Positions 34,149 through 45,172 of a DNA stretch of 64,000 nucleotides are shown here, piece by piece. Below the pieces are notes generated by a model that made no database searches, had not been told where the DNA came from, and saw nothing but the letters and a program-made list of their open reading frames with translations. The position numbers and the translations under genes were made by a program. Positions within the stretch are counted from its first letter, which is position 1. Each line of letters opens with the position of its first letter. Origin of the DNA: Cymodocea nodosa (Eukaryota > Streptophyta > Magnoliopsida > Alismatales > Cymodoceaceae); assembly GCA_036874045.1 (NCBI GenBank), contig JAZBRI010000003.1, positions 7,452,501 to 7,516,500 on the forward strand, given 5' to 3'.

Positions 34149-35282
34149 ATGGAATTGATGCAATTACTGTTGGATGCACTAAGGGAAGTACTAAGTAACT
34201 TGTCAGCAAAAGATTTGTGCAGGTTGTGTTGTGTATCAAAGGAAATTAAAGACTGTATTGAAGAAAAATATTTTCAAGGACTACAAGGTGCAAAAATGAC
34301 TAAAATTAGATATGGATTCATATGGAGGTCATTTAATCGTAGTTCAATTAACCATGAATATATGGCTATGGAAGAAACTACTGGAATTCCACCCAATACA
34401 TTAGAAGGAATAGATCATATTATGGGGATAGATGAAGGATTAATCATATACAAGATGAGACCAAGGTATGCAAGTTTATTACCTGATATTTTGATAAGAA
34501 ATCCTATAACAAGAGAAGAATAGTATATAGGAAGACCTAATAGATATGAAGTACCAACTATAAATTGTGGATCAGCTTTAATATTTACTGATAAAAATTC
34601 TACAATTCCTGAAAAATTATATTATCGGAGACCTACAGGAAATTAGGGTGAAGATTTACGTTTAAGTGTATATAATTTTCTAAATAGATCTTGGAATGAA
34701 GATATTATGATATATCTAGGACAGAAATCATTAATTAACCAAACACATGTCATACTTGATGGATATGTATATCTTGTCACAGATATATCAATAGCATTTG
34801 GATCTGATTTATACATAGTGAGCATAGACAGTTATGATGAATTTATAGAAATTTTACCTATACCGAGTGATATAGCTAAACCACCATCTACAGAATTTAA
34901 TAAAATTCAAATAGGAATGTGATATAATGAAGAAGATGATCCTACTTTATGTCTGATAAGATGGGATGAATTAATGAAATTTCAAATATGGATTATGGAA
35001 GACATTAATGAATGGAAGTGGGAAGAGGAGTATATTGAAATAGATGTAGAAATAGAAACTGCTACATTACCCTGGAACCAAAAAGAATCCCTTTCTACAT
35101 TTCATATCATTAATGGTAATACACTTGTATTTGGAATTTATAATATATTACACGTTTACAAATTAAGAAGGAACAAGAACTGTATTAAAACAGAATTAAT
35201 AGCAAGAAGAACTATGCCTAAAAAGTTTGCTTGGACTGATACATTTATTCCATTTGTTCCTACTTTTCAATCATGTTCTTAA
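34149..35282 (+). pseudogene. F-box protein ORF carried by element B, three nonsense mutations
   Basis: The frame runs from ATG 34149 to TAA 35280-35282 (about 377 codons) in the same register as gag, 190 bases downstream of the gag stop. Residues about 4-40, 'LLLDALREVLSNLSAKDLCR' then 'LCCVSKEIKDCIEEKYF', fit the F-box consensus, which binds SKP1 in SCF ubiquitin ligases. The rest is a beta-rich domain with repeated aromatic strands ('THVILDGYVYLVTDISIAFG', 'LYIVSIDSYDEF', 'FHIINGNTLVFGIYNILHVY'), like the substrate-binding halves of plant F-box proteins. Stops are TAG at 34521 and 34644 and TGA at 34920. At all three the element A copy has Trp. No frame change exists over 1.1 kb. The substrate is unknown, and capture from a host gene is inferred. 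Confidence 0.75.
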
Positions 35283-37034
35283 GTTGTGATTTTGTGTGTT
35301 TAATGTTGTGTGTATTCTACGTTTATTTTTAGAAAAAATATAGTTTTCATTTTATTTTATAAAGAAAAAAAAAACAAAATATCAATCTAGTTTGTTGTTA
35401 TCTGTTTTGGGAAACCAACTAGCTTGCTTGTGAGCCACCAAAGGCATAGGAGTCTGGGTTTCACACAAGACACTGAATTATCAATATCTGTTAAATGTTA
35501 TTTTGTTATATATTTTTTGCTTTTATCTGTGAATGAAATGTTTTTCAGAATCAAGAAGAGAGAAAAAAATCGGAATATGCAGTAGGAGATACAAACAAAA
35601 CAAGGTATGTAACTGATTACTTATCCTGAATTTTAAATCAACAAAACTGTATTCATGCTTGCTACAATTACTGTATGGCGGTAGAGGAAGGGCAAATCTT
35701 TTACATTGAGGACAATGCAAAATGTAGGTATGGGGGGAGGTAATTAAAGTAACAGCCGTGTAAGTTTGTTAATTAAATGAATTAAAATGGTACTACAAAG
35801 TTATGTGGAAATTGAAAATTTTTATGAACTTGCTGTAACTATCCGATAATTGAGAATGTAAAATTTATAAATTGTAACTACTTGAATGTTATATTTAGAA
35901 GGCTATATATGATGCTATAGAATTTACTATTTATGCAAATCTAGATATAGTATCTTATGTTTTTTTTCTGAATTTCATGAGTTTAACAGTTTCACGATTT
36001 TAATGAAATCAAAATGCTTAATGAAAAATCAGTAAATTATCTAAAGTCCTGAAGTAGCTGAGATGTGAATTCTAAATTAAATGAAACACATATGATTAAA
36101 GATACATTTAATTTGACTGATTGAACTTGTAGAATGATTTATGTGTAGATCTTATTAAACTACAGAAAAAGTATGAGCTCATTGTTATGGATTCATATTT
36201 TCAGTAAATGATAGAAGTAGGACTATATGAGATTGGTGTTTTACTGCATCTGTATTAATGAAATACGTACATATATAGTATGTGATTAATGCTTTGTTTG
36301 TGTATTTTGATTGAAAAAAAAAAAGAAGGAAAATTTGAAAGTTTATTGACTTGTTTGATCACGAGCCTTTTGTACTTGAGCAGATAGGTATGTAAAGATT
36401 GTTGCCTTGAAAAAAAGGACTCTTGAAATTTGGCAACCTAAGATCCTGATCAGATCTAGGATTGTTGACTGAAAGCTCGTTACATGGGTACATTAGAAAG
36501 CTCTTGTATGATTCAAGCTTGTCAAATTAACTTTTAAAGTATAAAAAAAAAAACATATAATGTTTTGAAAAGATATAAGTGTTTTGTGAAATACAGATAT
36601 CTTATGAATTGAGTATATTTTCTATTATCTAGAATTGCTTAAATATTAATCTGGAATTGACTTTTGAAGTTGTTTTAATGTAAATACAATTCTTTATTCT
36701 ACTTGTCTTAATCATATTGAATTGGATTGTACTTTGATTCTTATGTTGTTGAAATTTCTTCTAGAAATCTTATTGGAAAATTCAGGATGATAGATGATGA
36801 AAAGAAGAACCAACGATAATATAATTAACACCTATGTGATGATGATATACTTTGTATGTAATTTACATATATTCTAAGTATATTTGCAGGTTGATTACTT
36901 AAACATACAGAATATATATTCTTATGCTGAACAGAAGAAAAAAAAAAAAAAAATTAATTCTAGAACTTTTAGAAAGACTAATTAATTAAATCTTAGTTTG
37001 CTAAAAGACTAGCAAAATTTAGGTACGGGGGAAG
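35283..37034 (+). other. 3' noncoding region and polypurine tract of element B
   Basis: The sequence GACAATGCAAAATGTAGGTA plus GGGGGGAGG at about 35710-35738 is the motif often seen after pol in Athila/Tat elements and looks like an extra polypurine tract. 35930-37000 is the module shared with copia-2 and element A. The final tract, AAATTTAGGTACGGGGGAAG, ends at 37034 directly before the TG of the LTR and is the functional-looking polypurine tract. No credible ORF. Confidence 0.7.
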
Positions 37035-37194
37035 TGTTTAGAATGAAAAAGTGCATATTATTAACAGTTAAATGATGGTTAATTGCATAATATTTAGCTT
37101 ATCATATGAGAATTAAGCCATTATGTTACAATTGCACTGTTATATGTTTTAATTAAAGAATCTACTTAAATTGGGGGAATTAATGTCAATTTAG

Positions 37195-37830
37195 TACATT
37201 TTTGAACTATCAGTAAGTTGCAGGCTGTGAAATTCTTCAATATCCGAATTTTCTGATATTTTAGACAATTATGTTTAACATACCGAACATATTTCGGATA
37301 GTTATGTTTAACAGACCGAACATGTATCGGATAGTTATGTTTAAATTGCCGAACAGTTATGTTTTGAAAAAATAGTTTATTATTTCCTGAAGTACACATG
37401 TCGAAACCATAATGCATGACTTAAGTGAACTTTCGATGAGTTATCTATAACTATCCGAAATTGTAGTTGGGCATCGGACAGTTATATGTGTAACTCTCCG
37501 AAATCTCTTTTTATTTATAAAATAGATGTGGACACGTGTCATGTTCTAGTAAAGTGACTTAAGTGGATTTTCATTGAGTTATCTATAACTATCCGAAATG
37601 CATCTAAGCATCGGATAGTTAAACCTGTAACTCTCTGAAATGTTTCTTTTATTATTAAACTGCTGATGACACGTGTCGAGATCTGGTAGATTTACTTAAA
37701 TTATATATAGTTAAGTTTGTAAGTATCTGAAATGCACCTGAGCATCGGATAGTTAAATTTATGCATGTGTTTTATAGTTAAATCAACGAGGTAAGTCCGT
37801 TGAGTTATCTGTAACTCCACAGACTATTTA
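37195..37830 (+). promoter_or_regulatory. U3 motif array with two ABRE-like palindromes
   Basis: Repeated TCGGATAGTTA and its complement alternate through this stretch (for example at about 37293, 37326, 37447, 37472, 37583, 37614 and 37744). GACACGTGTC occurs twice, 137 bases apart; its CACGTG core is a G-box and ABRE-type site. The stretch ends with an AACTCCACAG / CCGTTGAGTT pair near 37785-37825. It sits 160-800 bases upstream of the LTR TATA box. Confidence 0.55.
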
Positions 37831-37986
37831 TTTTCTAATATGCCACTGTAGCGGTTGCAGAAACAGGACAATTGGAAGAAAAACCACAATTGCATGTATT
37901 GCGCAAGGAGAAGAAATCATCGTCATTAATATGAATGAAGGAAATCCAACCGACCATTCAAGCAGAAGCAGTTACTACTGAAGAAA

Positions 37987-37994
37987 TATAAAAG
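37987..37994 (+). promoter_or_regulatory. TATA box of the gypsy-type LTR
   Basis: TATAAAAG in a purine-rich context. The corresponding positions of other copies keep it or a close variant on the minus strand (for example near 10270-10285 and 17290-17300), which supports use as the LTR promoter. Confidence 0.6.
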
Positions 37995-39192
37995 AAAAGA
38001 AGAAAAAGAAGAAAAAGGTGTGATCGATGGACGACCAGTGTGTACAGAGGAATAGCACTAAACTTTCTACAGGCAGTATCGGCAATTCTCCAAAGTACCA
38101 CACCAACCATCGTTACCACCACCATCACCACCACAATCACCAACTATCAGAGGTCTGTGAGAATACTTTCTTGATGTCGAGTCAATTCCAAGCCAAACAC
38201 AGTGCTTGACAACCACTGTGAGGAGTGATCGCGTCGCGGGAAGGAAAGCCATTTTCACCAAGCACCGACTCATATTTCAAGAGATTGTAAAGCTTCTAGC
38301 CTTGGTTTCAAGTTGATGCCTGTATGTTGAAAAGGAGATTATCTTACAATTCTGGACTCACGATTCTATAAGGAAAGGAGACAGAATTGTAAGTGGTTTA
38401 ATTTTCAATGGTGTAATCGCGTCACATGTAGTGATGGAAGTATTTATTGTCGACTAAGATTACTTTACATTTCACCTTTCGCCCATTTCTATGTTCATAT
38501 TAAAACAAAAATACCAAAAACAACTTATCTGTGTTTGTATTTTGTATTTGAGTGTTGTATTGTGATTAATGTTATCTTTGTTAGTGTTGTGATTGTTTTA
38601 TGTTAGTTTTAGTTTTACAGTTTACTGAAATTAGTTTGATCAAAAGATTTAAAGATTTTAATGGTTACTGTTTGAATTATCTAAAGATTTTAATAGTATT
38701 GCTTAATGATAAATCCAGTGTTTACTAACATTAAAGAGTTTAATTGATGTTATTTACAATCTGTGGAACCGCCCAATGGTTGGCCGAATTCCTCTATAAA
38801 TAGCAGTATTAAAAAGAAAAGACAGGCTCGTGGAGTTAGCGTAAGTCCACGAGATTAGTCCGTTGAGTTGGCCATAACTCAACGAACTTTGTCCGTTGAG
38901 TTAACTGTAATTCAACGGAAAGCTTATTGAATATATAAATTTAATTATTAACAAACAGACAGTTCTAAACTCTTAAGCAATTCCCTGTGGGATCGACCTG
39001 TACTTGCACACTGATACAATAGACACTATGCACTTGCAGTTAAAGTACAAATTGGAATTAATATCTAAATTATATTAAAGGTTGTTTGTTTACTTCTAAA
39101 AGAAAAAGAATAGGCATAAAGATAAATTAACTAAGTAAAAACAGAAGTTAACAAATCATAGTTTTTCTAGTGCTTTGCTGGAGATCCAAACA

Positions 39193-39944
39193 ATTCTCCA
39201 CCCACTGTTCTTCATTCTTTCTTTTTTCCCTTTATCTTTCTTTTAGTAATAAATGCTTCCACTTAAATGATTGGTTGGATCTTCCTCCTTCAATTCAACG
39301 ATGGTGATTTCTTCTTTATTCCACAATTTAAATCCTACATGATACATGCAATCGTAGTTTTTCTTCGAATTTCCTATTTCTGTAACTACTCACATTTGAA
39401 TATTAGAAAATAACTAGTCCGTGGAATTAGTGTAACTCAACAAACTTACTTCGTTGAGTTAAGCTTAACTCAACGGACTCGTTCAACTCTATAGTTTAAT
39501 AAAACAAATATTTTTATAACATTTAAAATGTAAAAGAAGTAATTCTTTATGAGGTGTGCAATAATTCCTAACTTTACGAGATTCCATAAACTTACTTGAG
39601 TAACATTACAAAGGCCCGTAAAATTACCAACATAACATTACGAAGGCAAGTGATAATTTTACATCTTTAAACCTATAACTCAACGAGTTGTTACTAAACA
39701 CTTGTACATGATATAAATATGTGCAAATAAAACATATCATGCTTAATACTATAAATCTACACATAAGCCAGTTTTTCAATCTTTCAAAAATAATATTTAA
39801 TAAATGTTAATTCCTTAAAATTATGCATATTCTTTAATTAAGGCATGTAATCATGTAATTATAACATAACAACTTAATTCTCATATGATAAGCTAAATAT
39901 TATGCAATTAACCATTAATATTATGCACTTTTTCATTCTAAACA
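39193..39944 (-). repeat. Gypsy-type LTR fragment flanking element B
   Basis: It starts abruptly in the LTR interior (ATTCTCCACCCACTG) and runs to the normal end GCACTTTTTCATTCTAAACA. The orientation is opposite to the adjacent LTR at 37035-39192. On the minus strand, AAAATTTAGGTGATGAG lies directly before its TG, at 39945-39970, resembling the polypurine tract of the family. It is therefore part of a 3' LTR of a minus-strand element into which element B inserted. Confidence 0.75.
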
Positions 39945-39959
39945 ACTCATCACCTAAAT

Positions 39960-41004
39960 TTTTGCATTATCAAAACATAAAGATCATTTTAGTCAAGACA
40001 TTATAATCTAATAAATGATATCTAACACCTCTAAATGGGCAGATAAATTTTGGTCTATTTGGAAAACTAGCATCTACTAAGTAGAATTAACCTACATTAA
40101 AACAAATATTAGTTTAAAGATAACTTAAATTATTTCTAAACTAATATAAAATACTTACTAGGTGGAACTTGAAGTCCATTAGGTTGAGAGTTGCATCTTG
40201 AAGTACTCTAACATCAACAAACTCTTTCCATCCAGCAAGAATATAAACAAACTTTATCAAAATTATAAGCCGCCAATACATTTTGTGATTATTCACCCTT
40301 TCTGTCCCTAAAGGGTGTTGTTTCTTCACCATAAATAGTTGTTTTTATATGTGTACCATCTATTGCACCAATACAATTCTGTTAACAAATACAAGAGAAG
40401 CATTATATAAAATAATATCAATGTTGTAAGAAACAAAAACAAATGGTAATAGTAGTTTACCTTGAAATAGAGGAAGACATTTTCATTATTACAAATTTGT
40501 CTGTGTTAATGATGAATGTTTAACTAGAAGTTTTCTACTTAAACCAACCATAGTATTTAACATCTCATTGAATACATGGTTGATAATGTAACTTGAACAA
40601 TGAAATATTTCTCTTGTTACTCCATATATTTGACTTTGACCAACTATTACCAAAAATATAGTCAATTTCTCCTTCACAGTAATATTATTACCATCACATA
40701 CTACTCATTCCTTTCTCAATAGATCACAAAATTATAGGAATATAAATTGACTCATACAATATATTTTCCTATAATTATATGTCTAATTTGATAAATTTGG
40801 ATCTAATAATCTTCTAACATAATATTGCCCTTCTTTACTATAGATGAGATCTACAATTGTTAAACTAATACTAGAATAGCATATAATTGCACTAAAATAA
40901 TTCCATGCTAACATCATTATCTTTCGCTTTTTCTTTACTCTTTCATCCTCTTGTTCTAATAGCAACCTCAACTTGTGGGTCTTTTCCTCTGAAATCATTT
41001 TCAA
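39960..41004 (-). pseudogene. PIF/Harbinger transposase (HARBI1-like), broken
   Basis: Minus-strand blocks in order: an N-terminal part (41004-40783), 'ITVKEKLTIFLVIVGQSQIYGVTREIFHCSS' split over 40690-40590, then 'NCIGAIDGTHIK' (about 40375-40340), 'TPFRDRKGE', 'VYILAGWKEFVDVRVLQDA' and, after an intron-like gap with GTAAGT...TGTAG borders, 'LVDASFPNRPKFICPFRGVRYHL' (about 40090-40020). These are the DDE nuclease blocks of plant Harbinger transposases: G-x-I-D-G-T-H holds the first catalytic Asp. The last Glu-containing part is missing; the sequence runs into the gypsy polypurine-tract region near 39970. A stop after 'DRKGE' and frame changes inactivate it. Confidence 0.85.
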
Positions 41005-41499
41005 AAAATATCACCTATAAAAGAAATCATGTACATTACTTATCAGTAAGAATTGATCATCACCTATATAAATAACATAATCACATCACATTAACAAGAA
41101 AAAAGTGTATCATAACTTCCAATAACATAAAAGTCTATCATATCAACCAACAATATAAGAGTTCATCATAAAGCTCAACAACATAAAAACCAACAATATA
41201 AACATTTATCATAATATCATAACTACCAACAACATGACAACCAACAATATAAACATTTATCACAATATCATAACTACCAACAACATAACAACCATTAATA
41301 TAAAAGCTTATCACAATATCATAACTACCAACAATATAAAAGATATCACATAACATAATTACAGTGTATCACATATAATTACCAACATTAGTAACATAAT
41401 AGTTTAAGTACATCAACGTAGATAAAACATCAACCATGCTACTTTCTTTTCATTTAGTATAACTAAAACCTATTCTTGCATTTCAATACTTTATAATAA

Positions 41500-42444
41500 T
41501 CTGGTTGCTTGAAATTATTCCTCATCAGTAAGCTCATATAGTGAGAATAATATGTTCATCACATCTTCTGTTTTCCTTCCTTTCACATGCTTCATTTACA
41601 ACTTTTCCTTTTCCACTTCATATAATTCATCCATAATTTGCAACCTTTCTTTTTCCACTTCATATAATTCATCCACAATTTCTATTTTACATGGGTCCCT
41701 ACAATCAATCATCCATTTCAAAATATTCTCTAAAAACACCTACCATATCTTAAACTACATTTGACATTATTTCTTGGGACTTTGCATGTGGTCGATGCCT
41801 CTTTCTCTTCTTAGACACATCTACTATGGAGGCATTTGTTATGGGATGGATGTCATCAAATACTAGAGGAAGTATATCATTCTCATTATTTAAAGAAAGA
41901 TGTGTATCATCTTCTTGAAGTTGTGCACATTCCTCAAGCTATCTTGCTTGAGAACTAGATGTAATGTTGTGTTCAAAAATAATTTGTAGTTATTTAAATA
42001 TAGGGCAATGTCTTCCTTTACACTACTTATAATCAGGATGTTTCTACAATTGAAAAGATGAATTTATCAAATTAGAGTCAACAAATAAAAATTGGTAAAT
42101 TTTCTTACCTCAACAAAGTCTCTCCAAATTTCTTTAGGTATATTAGTATAATTGTTTATATAATATCAACCTCATCTACTTTGACTAGAAATTTTTTTGT
42201 AGTTTTTGTACATTAGTAACCAAGTCTTCATGCAACTATCTACATTTTTCTTTGTAATGGTATTTCCTATCTTCTCATTATATTCTTCAATAACTTTATC
42301 CCATGTATCAACTCTTATTTTCCCATCTATAGTTCTCCCATTGCCTTCATTCAGCTTTGCACACAATATATTCAAAACTTGTCCATCAGCTACAGCACTC
42401 CAACTTATGTAACTTCGTCCTCTACTCTTTCTTGTGGTAAACAT
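41500..42444 (-). pseudogene. MYB/SANT-like partner ORF of the Harbinger element
   Basis: The 90-codon ORF (42444-42172) begins 'MFTTRKSRGRSYISWSAVADG' and contains 'VDTWDKVIEEYNEKIGNTIT' and 'CMKTWLLMYKNYKKI'. That is the trihelix/Myb-SANT-like DNA-binding domain found in ORF1 of plant PIF/Harbinger elements. It normally helps the transposase reach the nucleus and bind the ends. Downstream, after a frame change, 'KEIWRDFVE' is followed by an intron-like gap (GTAAG...TTGTAG) and then 'KHPDYK' near 42045. A nuclear-localisation-like KKRKRHRPHAK stretch lies near 41800. A direct duplication at 41608-41680 repeats 'TCCACTTCATATAATTCATC'. Confidence 0.7.
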
Positions 42445-43130
42445 GATTGACTAATATCATATAAGAAAAAAATATATAATGAAACATATATTTCAAAACA
42501 ACATATATATCATAAATCTATAGAAATGATGCATACGCTATGCTTTATAAAAATGATGCATGTTTAATATCACTACCAACTTCATGCAATACCTACATTG
42601 TTAGTAGTACAAATCAATGAGAACAAATGCAACCAAGGACAACATATACATATGTATGGTTAGTTTGAAAAAACATTAAAGTTAGTGGTCATGCCCTGCT
42701 ATCCTTAAGTTATTTCTAGAATTCAAAGGTTGGGACTTGACCAGAATACTTTAAATTGATAATCAGAATATTTTGAGATGGAATGTTAAATAGATAGATG
42801 ATGTCTTCAAAAATAAGTCAACTATATTCTTTTTTGCAAGTAAAATGATTCCTAAAAATAAAATATAAAAGCATAATCACACTTTTTGCATATAAAATGA
42901 TTCCTAAAAATAAAATATAAAAGCATAATCATACTAATCTAATCCAACACAATCATTATAAAATTTGTTTGTATTAATTTTTAATATAACAAATAACAGA
43001 ATCAATATATTAAACTTGTAAAACCTAAAAATCTGTCATAAAATCGATATCCTTCAGTGTAGTTAACCCAAATCTTCAGAACATTTTCATGTTCACTACA
43101 CAATAAAGTATTTACTTAGTATTTACATGT
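42445..43130. other. AT-rich stretch, no gene seen
   Basis: Contains a direct duplication of about 45 bases (AAAATGATTCCTAAAAATAA at about 42843 and 42898). I could not identify Harbinger terminal repeats here. Confidence 0.4.
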
Positions 43131-43139
43131 ATCGATATA

Positions 43140-43600
43140 CAAAATTGGTTTCCTCATTTGCTACAATAATCAAAGACCTAGTTGCTCATGCTTTTGGGAA
43201 GTGGATGATGTTGTGAGAACTACAATACTCCATTTGGTCAAAAGCAACTGCATATATTGCACAAGGTGGGTGTGATTACTTGTGGACATGTGGCATTGCA
43301 AGGAAGACAATATTATATATTGCAGAACTTTAGTAATCATTTTTTCCATGCTTATGTGAGAAGGAACAGTTCTTTTTCTGCTACTCAACCTACGAAGTTA
43401 TGTTCTCAGATAGATAGCATCAACAAAGAATCTTTGGAAGATTCTAGTTCTCTACCACATGAAAAAAGCTCCAATGGACAGGTGAGAAGGAATAGTTCTG
43501 TTCCTGTTATTAAACTAAAGGAATTATGTTCTCATATGAATGTTGTCAACAAAGAATCTTTGGCTCGATCACCGTACACAACCCAAAGATACATTTGACG
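43140..43600 (+). other. Unidentified ORF fragment with an internal tandem duplication
   Basis: An open stretch at 43257-43598 contains two similar blocks of about 126 bases. They begin GTGAGAAGGAACAGTTCT (about 43359) and GTGAGAAGGAATAGTTCT (about 43482), and both end in CAACAAAGAATCTTTGG. The encoded blocks share 'VRRNSS', 'KLCS/ELCS' and 'NKESL'. The first Met of the listed frame is not convincing. It looks like an exon fragment of a larger gene, but I do not recognise the family. Confidence 0.3.
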
Positions 43601-44849
43601 ATTCCAAGAATAAGTTAATCACTCTTGAAAATCCTACAGCATTTTCTAGTTGCCTTGAATAGGCTGAGGAAATAAAGGAAAAGATGATACCTTCGTCGCA
43701 TTATGTTAGTGTTGGAGAAGAAACCTTGTACGAGTGCATGCCAGCAAGTGATGCACTCATACAAACAGTAACATAAAAATAACAATAATCTCATGTCAGC
43801 AGACAACAACCATAATAATCCAAGATCAATACCAAAAAAAATGATGCAAAAAATTGGGAAGCAAGAAAACGAGCAGATTGGTTTTGTTTGATGAGCTTAC
43901 CAGTCGGTTGTGTCGACGAACTACGAATGGGCTTTCCAGGTGGAAGAAGTCCACTGGTCGATTGGCTTCGACGATGGAAGAAATCGGGAAAAGAGGGCAT
44001 GGGCGTGGGCTTCTACAACTTTGAGAGGGTCGAGGCTTGAAAATCGGTCGATCTTCTGTGGAAGAAATCTCGCGGCGACGACACTAGGCTTTCCAAGAAA
44101 TCAAGCGAAGAACGCTCTACCGAGGAAAGTTTCAGTCAAATGTTTTATACTACCATATGTCATATTGATTTCTATATATATATTATCATTGGTGCCTATG
44201 ATCGAAGATTATTGTGTAATGGTGTTGATATGGGTTTTTACATGACTCTACTACTGTAGATGTGTTGGTTGGCCTAGTTTCGTTGGTTTATTTTGTTAAA
44301 TTAAAGGATTGCTGATTTTGTTGTATCGTGTGTATTTTATGGTATATAATTTAATATATTTTTACTTATGTAATTTTGTTGGTGTAAGGATGGATTATTT
44401 GTTAAATATTAGCTTACTTTTTTTATTGTCTCTTTTTAGGTTATCTAGTTGAGTAATAAATGAAGCATGAGACAGAGAGGCTACACTAATATTTTGTTTG
44501 ACAAACATTAGTATTTTGTTTGTCTAAGTTGCAAGATTTATTTATTTTGTTGTAAACAAATAAATAAACATATGTTTGTAAACTTTTTTATAGTTGTAAT
44601 ATGGTGGCATGTGTAAGCAAGACAATTGATCGTAATTTGAAATTTTATTTATAAAATTCATTTTATTGAGATTTAAGTTTATTTTAATTTCTTGTCGTCA
44701 AAATTCATCCTTTATAACAGATATCATCTTGTAAAATTAAAAGGAGGAAATTTTCTATTCTTTTAATTTTATGAAATTTACCGTGAACCAGCGTAAGACC
44801 ACACCATTGAGAACTTGACATGGGGCAAATGGATTGAAAGACACTAGTA
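43601..44849. other. Noncoding or fragmentary region
   Basis: 43900-44130 is less AT-rich than its surroundings and has open stretches on both strands without a recognisable domain. The remainder is AT-rich. It may be part of the same patchwork of gene fragments as the kinase remnant that follows. Confidence 0.35.
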
Positions 44850-45172
44850 ACGGATACATTGCTGCCCGAACTTTCACTAAGAGTCAGAATGTTTTGATAG
44901 GTGAGGGAGGTTTTGGAAGGGTTGCCTTGAGAACATTGGAGAGGTAAAATAGGAATCATTTTCATTAGTTTCCAAATGGTTTTGTAATGCAATAATTGCT
45001 AATAGATTACTAAGTGAATTTTGCAGCGTATTATGTCTGATTATCTTCAAAGAGATTTTCAGAAATTTCAATACAAATATCAATGTCATTTTGTTCCGTG
45101 ATCAGATTGTGGCTATCAAGCAACTAGACAATAATGGATTCCAAGGAAGCAAGGAATCCCATGTTGAGGTTT
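44850..45172 (+). pseudogene. Receptor-like cytoplasmic kinase (class VII, PBL-like) fragment, two exons
   Basis: At about 44857-44942 the plus strand reads 'YIAARTFT', then 'NVLIGEGGFGRV', the glycine-rich ATP loop of a protein kinase. A GAG|GTAAAA donor follows. At 45107, after ATCAG, the next block is 'IVAIKQLDNNGFQGSKESHVEVL', containing the V-A-I-K motif with the ATP-binding Lys. 'IAAQTFTF...LLGEGGFGRVYKG' and '[22 protein letters not shown]' are characteristic of plant RLCK-VII (PBS1/PBL) kinases, from memory of the family. The intron lies at the family position. Everything after 'VEVL' is absent, and part of the first exon is deleted. A DNA-level fragment with its intron retained. Confidence 0.75.

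Larger units (their letters stand above)
29474..39192 (+). mobile_element. Element B: pol-less gypsy-type retroelement carrying an F-box ORF
   Basis: Plus-strand order is ORF1, leader, gag, F-box ORF, 3' noncoding region, polypurine tract and 3' LTR. No protease, RT, RNase H or integrase block is present between gag and the LTR, so it must have depended on a partner such as the gypsy-1 type. The 5' LTR is not seen because copia-2 abuts at 29473. Its 3' LTR ends inside another LTR of the same family in opposite orientation (39193-39944). Confidence 0.65.
37035..39192 (+). repeat. 3' LTR of element B
   Basis: It starts TGTTTAGAATGAAAAAGTGC and ends GGAGATCCAAACA (2158 bp). The U3 part (37195-37760) has eight or more variants of TCGGATAGTTA / TAACTATCCGA and two perfect GACACGTGTC palindromes (37531-37540, 37668-37677). 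The downstream part (38820-38920) carries inverted AACTCAACGG pairs. A TATAAAAG box lies at 37987-37994. It is the only plus-oriented member of the LTR family in the window. Confidence 0.85.

Noticed and set aside
37958-38273. Overlapping 60-68-codon ORFs on both strands
   Set aside because: Inside the element B LTR; His/Val-rich text arises from a CCACCATCACC-type repeat, not a gene.
41138-41356. 72-codon minus-strand ORF with repeated GSYDI/YIVG blocks
   Set aside because: It comes from a short tandem repeat (ACAACATAACAACCA-type units) inside the Harbinger element. No protein function is suggested.
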